A model generated the notes under the pieces. It did not search any database. It had not been told where the DNA came from and saw only the letters and a program-made list of their open reading frames with translations. 9,473 nucleotides of DNA from Clostridia bacterium (lineage in GTDB: Bacteria; Bacillota_A; Clostridia; Christensenellales; Aristaeellaceae): positions 1 through 9,473 of the forward strand of contig JAFRJF010000078.1 in the NCBI GenBank assembly GCA_017432405.1. The letters are read 5' to 3'. This document shows, in pieces, positions 5,043 through 9,473 of the stretch. Positions within the stretch are counted from its first letter, which is position 1. Every line of letters starts with the position of its first letter. The translations under genes were made by a program, and so were the position numbers.

Positions 5043-7826
5043 ATGGATAATGTTCAGCAGAGAAATGCAGTTAAGCAGTTTGTCAAGGACTGGACCGGGC
5101 GCGGCGATGAGAAACAGGATGCTCAGAACTTCTGGCGGCAGCTGCTACAGAAGGTATTTGGCGTCGAAGACCCGGAAAAGGCCATGTCCTTCGAATATAA
5201 GGTCAAAAACGACCAGACTGGAACCACCATCTTTATCGACGGCTATATTCACGCGACCAGCGTCCTGATCGAGCAAAAGAGCCTGGATATCGACCTCAAA
5301 AAGGGCTATAAGCAGAGCGACGGGAGCCTCCTTTCGCCCTTCCAGCAGGCCCGTCGCTATGCAGGGCTGCTGCCCCACAACATGAACCCCCGCTGGATCG
5401 TGGTTTCCAACTTCCAGGAATTCCATATCCATAACATGAACCAGCCCAATGCCGAGCCCGAGATCGTCAAGCTGGCTGATCTGGAGAAGGAATACCATCG
5501 CCTGGGCTTCCTCGTCGATACCGGCAATGAGAATCTCAAAAAGGAAATGGAGATTTCCATCAAGGCTGGCGAACTGGTCGGGAGGCTTTATGACGCTTTC
5601 TATAAGCAATATAAGGACCCGGAGAGCGAACGGGCGCAGAAGAGCCTGAACGCCCTTTGCGTCCGCCTGGTATTTTGCCTCTATGCCGAGGATGCCGGGA
5701 TATTCGGCAGGCGCCTGATGTTCCATGATTACATGAAGCATCGTGGTCAGAAGAATGCCCGCCGCGCCCTGATTGATCTGTTTAAGGTTCTCGATCAGGC
5801 CGAGGATGATCGAGACCCCTATCTAAAGGAGGATGACCCCGAGCTGGCAGCATTCCCCTATGTGAACGGCGGCTTGTTCTCTGATGAGAACATCGAGATC
5901 CCGGCGCTGAACGAGGAAATCTTCGATCTTCTGCTGGCCAAAGCGTCCGAGGACTTCGATTGGAGCGAAATCAGCCCTACCATCTTCGGCGCTGTGTTCG
6001 AGTCGACCTTGAACCCGGAAACCCGCCGCAAGGGCGGCATGCACTATACCTCTATCGAGAACATTCATAAGGTCATTGATCCGCTGTTCCTCGACGCCCT
6101 CAAAGCCGAGTTCGAGGGAATCAAGGCCATCGGCGTTGACCATACCCGGAAGCAGCAACTGAACGCGTTCCAGGACAAGCTGGCTTCGCTTACTTTCCTC
6201 GATCCCGCCGCTGGTTCGGGCAACTTCCTGACCGAGACTTACCTATGCCTGCGTCGGCTGGAGAATGAAGTTATCTCCGAGCTGTCCGGCGGTCAGATCA
6301 TGCTCGGCCTGGTTCACAACCCTATCAAGGTCTCCATTACCCAATTCTATGGCATCGAGATCAACGACTTTGCCGTTACCGTAGCGAAGACGGCGCTTTG
6401 GATTGCGGAGAGCCAGATGATGAAGGAAACCGAGGACATCGTCCACATGACCCTCGACTTCCTTCCCCTGACCACCAACGCGACGGTTATTGAGGGCAAC
6501 GCCTTGCGGCTGGATTGGAACGAGATCGTTCCGAAGGAGAAGCTGAATTATATCATGGGCAATCCGCCGTTTGTGGGCGGCATGTATATGTCTCCCGATC
6601 AGAAAGCTGATATAACGGAAGTTATGACCGGTTTCAAAGCAGTCGGAGAACTTGATTATGTTGCCGGATGGTATAAAAAAGCATCTGAACTTATGAAAGG
6701 GACGATGATCCGAGCTGCCTTTGTATCGACAAACTCGATCTGCCAAGGCCAGCAAGCAACCACTCTTTGGGGCAATTTCCTCAATTCGGGGTTGGTAATC
6801 AACTTTGCCCACCAGACGTTTATTTGGGATAGCGAAGCTTCCATCAAGGCACATGTTCATTGCATCATCGTTGGCTTCTCATATCACAAAACTGAACGAA
6901 GCTTCCTTTTTGACTCACGAGGACAGAAAAAGGTCGTTTCGAATATCAATCAGTACCTGACTGATGGTCCCTCGGCATTAATTGAAAGTCGCTCCACTCC
7001 GCTTTGTGATGTTCCGCCAATCAGGTTCGGAAGCATGCCTCGAGACGGCGGTGGTTTTATTCTGAGCGAAGAAGAAAGAGATGAATTACTAAAGAAAGAA
7101 CCGCTTGCAGAAAAATGGGTGAGACTTTACCTTGGGGCCGAAGAGTTCCTAAAGAACAAGAAGCGTTACTGTTTATGGCTTCTTGGTGCTAACCCTGCGG
7201 ATATTGCCAAATGCCCAACTGTCAAGGAAAGAATAGAAAAAGTAAGGGCTGTGCGTTTAGCGAGCAAGGCAGCAGGTACGAGAAAATTTGCGGACACTCC
7301 GACCTTGTTCTGCCAAATTGCTCAGCCAACAGAGGGCAGTTATATTGCTGTTCCCAAAACATCATCTGAACGTCGTAAGTATATCCCATTAGGATTTCTT
7401 AATAGTGATGTAATTGCAAGTGATCTTCTATTCCTGATCCCTGATGCATCGCTGTATCATCTTGGGGTTTTAGAATCGAATGTCCATATGGCATGGATGC
7501 GTACAGTATGCGGACGACTTAAGAGCGATTATCGCTACTCCAAAGATATAGTTTATAACAATTTCCCTTGGCCTTATCCGACCGAAGCACAACGTAGCAA
7601 AATCGAGAAAACGGCTCGAGGGATATTAGATGCACGCAAACTGTATCTTGAGGCCAGTCTTGCGAATCTTTACGATGAAGTGTTAATGCCACCGGAGCTG
7701 CGCACGGCCCACCAGCGCAACGACCGCGCCGTCATGGAAGCCTATGGCATGAGCATTAAGGAAACGACGGAAAGCTCATGCGTCGCAGAATTGATGCGGC
7801 TCTACCAGGAAATGACCAAGGGATAA
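5043..7826 (+). CDS. MmeI-like Type IIL single-polypeptide restriction-modification enzyme, 927 aa
   Basis: One chain combines endonuclease and adenine methyltransferase, like MmeI (919 aa); it should bind a short asymmetric site, methylate one strand, and cut about two helical turns away. Domains in order: N-terminal nuclease with Asp66 and Glu77-Gln-Lys79 (VLIEQKS), the D-EXK motif of the family; helical spacer about 165-300; gamma-class methyltransferase with GMHYTS (332-337), DPAAGSGNF (motif I, from 387) and NPPF (motif IV, 507-510); target-recognition region about 600-845 ending in YRYS (830-833) and YNNFPWP (838-844); C-terminal helices to 927. No separate methylase, nuclease or controller gene is nearby, as expected for this self-contained class. 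The start at 5043 is chosen from AGGCGG and the promoter; the frame is open further upstream through the tRNA gene by chance. Base composition is lower than its neighbours and drops sharply at 6600-7685 (see findings). All catalytic motifs are intact, so it is probably active. Confidence 0.93.
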   Translation: MDNVQQRNAVKQFVKDWTGRGDEKQDAQNFWRQLLQKVFGVEDPEKAMSFEYKVKNDQTGTTIFIDGYIHATSVLIEQKSLDIDLKKGYKQSDGSLLSPFQQARRYAGLLPHNMNPRWIVVSNFQEFHIHNMNQPNAEPEIVKLADLEKEYHRLGFLVDTGNENLKKEMEISIKAGELVGRLYDAFYKQYKDPESERAQKSLNALCVRLVFCLYAEDAGIFGRRLMFHDYMKHRGQKNARRALIDLFKVLDQAEDDRDPYLKEDDPELAAFPYVNGGLFSDENIEIPALNEEIFDLLLAKASEDFDWSEISPTIFGAVFESTLNPETRRKGGMHYTSIENIHKVIDPLFLDALKAEFEGIKAIGVDHTRKQQLNAFQDKLASLTFLDPAAGSGNFLTETYLCLRRLENEVISELSGGQIMLGLVHNPIKVSITQFYGIEINDFAVTVAKTALWIAESQMMKETEDIVHMTLDFLPLTTNATVIEGNALRLDWNEIVPKEKLNYIMGNPPFVGGMYMSPDQKADITEVMTGFKAVGELDYVAGWYKKASELMKGTMIRAAFVSTNSICQGQQATTLWGNFLNSGLVINFAHQTFIWDSEASIKAHVHCIIVGFSYHKTERSFLFDSRGQKKVVSNINQYLTDGPSALIESRSTPLCDVPPIRFGSMPRDGGGFILSEEERDELLKKEPLAEKWVRLYLGAEEFLKNKKRYCLWLLGANPADIAKCPTVKERIEKVRAVRLASKAAGTRKFADTPTLFCQIAQPTEGSYIAVPKTSSERRKYIPLGFLNSDVIASDLLFLIPDASLYHLGVLESNVHMAWMRTVCGRLKSDYRYSKDIVYNNFPWPYPTEAQRSKIEKTARGILDARKLYLEASLANLYDEVLMPPELRTAHQRNDRAVMEAYGMSIKETTESSCVAELMRLYQEMTKG

Positions 7827-7853
7827 TAAGCCTGTTTCCCCCCAAATTGTCTG

Positions 7854-7969
7854 TACCCGGTCTGCGTAGCCGCTTGCAAGGCGACCACGTTGACCGGGTA
7901 TCAGTGAGAAAGGGGATATGTAGAACAGCCCTGCTTGAGCTGACGATATTATTCTACAAGGGGATTATG
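7854..7969 (+). ncRNA. Candidate structured RNA, class unknown
   Basis: Hairpin 1: TACCCGGTC (7854-7862) pairs perfectly with GACCGGGTA (7892-7900), with a further small GCC/GGC stem inside. Hairpin 2: TGTAGAA (7919-7925) pairs perfectly with TTCTACA (7952-7958), continued by CAGC/GCTG (7926-7929 with 7939-7942), so the 5' side is 11 contiguous paired bases and the 3' side carries a nine-base bulge, ACGATATTA. Each hairpin is followed by a similar motif, AAGGGGATATG (7910-7920) and AAGGGGATTATG (7958-7969). A hairpin with a short T run lies at 7985-8007. No obvious promoter of its own is seen, so it may be the 3' tail of the upstream message. It matches no RNA family I can identify from memory; strand is assumed from the T run and the flanking gene. 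Confidence 0.35.
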
Positions 7970-7984
7970 AACCGGCAATAAACG

Positions 7985-8007
7985 GATCGCGACTTTTTGC
8001 GATCTTT
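7985..8007. terminator. Possible weak bidirectional terminator between the restriction-modification gene and proA
   Basis: GATCGC (7985-7990) and GCGATC (7999-8004) form a perfect six-pair stem around an eight-base loop. On the plus strand it is followed by TTT, on the minus strand by CGTTTATT. It lies about 40 bases beyond the proA stop, between two converging genes, where a terminator is expected. The U tract is short on both sides, so confidence is modest. Confidence 0.4.
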
Positions 8008-8045
8008 CCGGGCAACGCAGCGGACTCGATGGCTCGCCCGTAGCC

Positions 8046-9302
8046 CTATCGCACCTGCCCGTCTCCCCGGACGATGTACTTGTAGGTGGTCAGCTCCTCC
8101 AGGCCCATGGGGCCTCGGGCGTGGAGCTTTTGGGTGGAGATGCCCATCTCGCAGCCCAGGCCGAACTCGCCGCCGTCGGTGAAGCGGGTGGAGCAGTTCA
8201 GGTAGACCGCGGCGCTGTCGACGCCCCTTGAGAAGGCGTCCAGCACGGCGGGATCGCGGGAAACGACGGCTTCGCTGTGGCCGGTGGAATGCTTCGCGAT
8301 GTGGGCGATGGCCTCCCCGGCGCTGCCCACGACGCCCACGGCCAGTATGTAGTCCAGGAATTCGGTGTCGAAGTCCTTTTCCCCGGCGGCCTTGCCGGGG
8401 ATGACGGCTGCGGCCTCGGGGTCCAGGCGCAGCTCGACGGGGTTAAGGCCCCTCGCCTTTCGGTCGTCCACCAGCCGTTTTTTCAGCTTCGGCAGGAATT
8501 CGGCGGCGATATCCCGGTGCACCAGCAGCACCTCCTCGGCGTTGCACACCGATGGGCGGCTGGTCTTGGCGTTTTCGATGATGTCCAGCGCCATGGCCTG
8601 GTCGGCGGCTGAATCCACGTAGACGTGGCAGATGCCGGTGCCGGTCTGGATGCAGGGCACCTTGGCGTTTTCGGTGACGGCCTTGATCAAACCCGCTCCG
8701 CCCCGGGGGATCAGCAGGTCCACCAGGCCCACGGCCGTCATCAGGTCGGTTGCGCTCTGGCGGGTGGTGTCCTGCACCAGCTGCACGAGCTGAGCGGGCA
8801 GGCCGACGCGCGCCAGGCCGGATTGCAGGGCTTCGACGATGGCGTCCGCAGAATTGAAGGCCTCCTTGCCTCCCCTCAGCACGCAGGCGCTGCCGGCCTT
8901 CAGGGCCAGCGCCGCCGCGTCGCTGGTGACGTTGGGCCGGCTCTCGTAGATGATGGCGATTACGCCCATGGCCACCCGGGTGCGCTCGATCACCAGGCCG
9001 TTGGAGCGCTTCACGCGGCTCATCACCGCGCCGACGGGGTCGGGCAGCGCAGCAACCTCGCGGATGCCGTCGGCCATGGCCCTGATGCGGTCCTCGGTCA
9101 GGCGAAGCCGGTCCAGCATGACCTCGCTGATGTGGCCCCGGGCGGCGGTCATGTCCAGCAGGTTCGCGGCCAGTATGTCGCCGGTATTTTCCAGCAGCAC
9201 GTCCGCCATGGCGTTCAGCGCGGCGTTTTTCCTGTCGGTATCGGCGGTCTGCAGCGCAGGCCACGCAGCGCGGGCGGCGCGAAGGATTTCGTTGGTGGTC
9301 AT
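8046..9302 (-). CDS. proA: Gamma-glutamyl phosphate reductase (glutamate-5-semialdehyde dehydrogenase)
   Basis: ProA reduces gamma-glutamyl phosphate with NADPH to glutamate 5-semialdehyde, the second step of proline synthesis from glutamate, in the cytoplasm. The 418-aa product has the normal family length. Visible motifs are [14 protein letters not shown] (113-126), [10 protein letters not shown] (142-151), PRGGAGLI (199-206), [11 protein letters not shown] (220-230) and the catalytic cysteine Cys253 in [12 protein letters not shown]; the C-terminal [15 protein letters not shown] is also characteristic. The ATG at 9302 has a perfect AGGAGG (9311-9316) eight bases upstream, and a promoter lies at 9364-9392. 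proB, often next to proA, is not in the window: upstream lies a divergent gene and downstream the converging restriction-modification gene, so proA is transcribed alone. No T-box leader is visible. The identification is very secure. Confidence 0.98.
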   Translation of the reverse strand: MTTNEILRAARAAWPALQTADTDRKNAALNAMADVLLENTGDILAANLLDMTAARGHISEVMLDRLRLTEDRIRAMADGIREVAALPDPVGAVMSRVKRSNGLVIERTRVAMGVIAIIYESRPNVTSDAAALALKAGSACVLRGGKEAFNSADAIVEALQSGLARVGLPAQLVQLVQDTTRQSATDLMTAVGLVDLLIPRGGAGLIKAVTENAKVPCIQTGTGICHVYVDSAADQAMALDIIENAKTSRPSVCNAEEVLLVHRDIAAEFLPKLKKRLVDDRKARGLNPVELRLDPEAAAVIPGKAAGEKDFDTEFLDYILAVGVVGSAGEAIAHIAKHSTGHSEAVVSRDPAVLDAFSRGVDSAAVYLNCSTRFTDGGEFGLGCEMGISTQKLHARGPMGLEELTTYKYIVRGDGQVR

Positions 9303-9336
9303 GGGATATGCCTCCTATATTTTCAGCTTCCTTAGC

Positions 9337-9373
9337 CACTTGTAAAAGTCGAGAAAGCCCGCAAATACAAGTG
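9337..9373 (-). promoter_or_regulatory. Perfect 8-bp inverted repeat over the proA transcription start
   Basis: CACTTGTA (9337-9344) and TACAAGTG (9366-9373) are exact inverted copies, centred 29 bases apart, nearly three helical turns. The upstream arm overlaps the proposed proA -10. The spacing suits either an operator bound by a dimeric regulator or a hairpin at the 5' end of the proA transcript. The repeat is seen directly; the role is inferred. Confidence 0.4.
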
Positions 9374-9392
9374 ATTTTGATACATTTATCAA
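9364..9392 (-). promoter_or_regulatory. proA: Promoter of proA
   Basis: Reading the minus strand, -35 TTGATA (9387-9392; five of six) is followed by a 17-base spacer and -10 TGTATT (9364-9369; four of six). Transcription should begin near 9357, giving a leader of about 55 bases. The -35 is one arm of the palindrome TTGATA-CATT-TATCAA (9377-9392). Confidence 0.65.
9377..9392. promoter_or_regulatory. Palindrome at back-to-back promoters (possible operator)
   Basis: TTGATA (9377-9382), CATT, TATCAA (9387-9392) is a perfect six-base inverted repeat. It covers the -35 of the minus-strand proA promoter and directly abuts the likely -35 region (9393-9398) of the plus-strand gene. One protein bound here could control both genes. 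No regulator is identified. Confidence 0.4.
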
Positions 9393-9421
9393 CTGATTTT
9401 TCTCCACTTTTGCTGTATAAT
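9393..9421 (+). promoter_or_regulatory. Promoter of the gene starting at 9468
   Basis: A perfect -10 TATAAT lies at 9416-9421. Seventeen bases before it the hexamer CTGATT (9393-9398) matches only three consensus bases, so either the -35 is weak or an activator helps. The distance to the start codon fits a leader of about 40 bases. Confidence 0.6.
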
Positions 9422-9467
9422 ATCAGTACACCACTACTTCAACCGTACAACAAAAGGGAGAAAAACC

Positions 9468-9473
9468 ATGCGA
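9468..9473 (+). CDS. First two codons of an unidentified plus-strand gene
   Basis: An ATG at 9468 is preceded by GGGAG (9456-9460) at seven bases and by a promoter at 9393-9421. Only Met-Arg is inside the window, so nothing can be said about the product. It is divergent from proA and shares its regulatory region. Confidence 0.5.

Larger units (their letters stand above)
7827..8045. other. Intergenic region after the restriction-modification gene, rich in inverted repeats
   Basis: No convincing protein gene is present. Two tiny start-stop frames follow AAGGGGAT motifs (ATG-TAG at 7918 and a four-codon frame at 7967), which look incidental. The region holds two long inverted repeats (7854-7900 and 7919-7958), a short direct repeat, a hairpin at 7985-8004 and a weaker GC stem at 8009-8040. 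These are listed separately where they stand out. Confidence 0.7.

Noticed and set aside
7778..7981. 67-aa plus-strand frame across the end of the restriction-modification gene
   Set aside because: It overlaps the coding end in another frame, lacks a ribosome binding site and runs through both inverted repeats of the structured segment.
4726..8045. Attachment-site duplication of the tRNA-Ser 3' end, or insertion-sequence ends
   Set aside because: No second copy of the tRNA T arm or acceptor end and no transposase or integrase frame was found in the window.
8443..9339. 298-aa minus-strand and 236-aa plus-strand (8625-9335) frames
   Set aside because: Both overlap proA, whose assignment is unambiguous; the Arg/Gly/His-rich compositions mark them as shadows.
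9303..9360. T-box or other amino-acid riboswitch before proA
   Set aside because: The leader is only about 55 bases, has no T-box sequence (AGGGTGGNACCGCG) and no terminator.
1..9473. CRISPR array
   Set aside because: No set of regularly spaced 25-40 base repeats is seen on either strand.

Overview
The window looks like chromosomal DNA of a high-GC member of the Bacillota (class Clostridia), probably an uncultured gut-type lineage. The grounds are strong AGGAGG-type ribosome binding sites, textbook TTGACA/TATAAT promoters, a secreted SH3 / peptidoglycan-binding / NlpC-P60 cell-wall hydrolase typical of Clostridia, and a PHP-type histidinol phosphatase. The taxonomic call is an inference. Most flanking genes are very GC-rich (41 of 60 bases in 8101-8160). 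The central restriction-modification gene is clearly less so.

Layout. (1) 1-2058, minus: the N-terminal 686 codons of an exported cell-wall hydrolase with six SH3-like repeats, two peptidoglycan-binding domains and the first residues of an NlpC/P60 domain, cut by the window edge. (2) 2059-2329: a divergent intergenic region with a tandem 11-bp repeat and a strong extended -10 promoter. (3) 2330-2869, plus: an unrecognised 179-aa protein. (4) 2906-2950: a long bidirectional terminator that also contains the stop codon of the converging SDR gene. (5) 2942-4529, minus: a tightly coupled pair, PHP-family histidinol-phosphatase then an SDR oxidoreductase, with a promoter at 4567-4595. (6) 4684-4849: tRNA-Ser(CGA) with its own consensus promoter and intrinsic terminator. 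(7) 5043-7826, plus: a 927-aa MmeI-like (Type IIL) single-chain restriction-modification enzyme. (8) 7827-8045: no credible protein gene, but strong inverted repeats that look like a structured RNA followed by a hairpin. (9) 8046-9302, minus: proA, gamma-glutamyl phosphate reductase. (10) 9303-9467: a divergent promoter region with two perfect inverted repeats. (11) 9468-9473: the first two codons of a further plus-strand gene.

How the parts relate. Most genes are independent units: cell-wall turnover, a histidine-pathway phosphatase paired with an oxidoreductase, and proline biosynthesis. The accessory element is the MmeI-like enzyme. It sits directly after a tRNA gene, has its own promoter, differs in base composition from its neighbours, and has a markedly AT-richer stretch covering its target-recognition region. 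This fits a horizontally acquired defence gene whose specificity region has been exchanged. The structured segment just behind it (7854-8007) is the part of the window least explained by known features and the best candidate for something undescribed.
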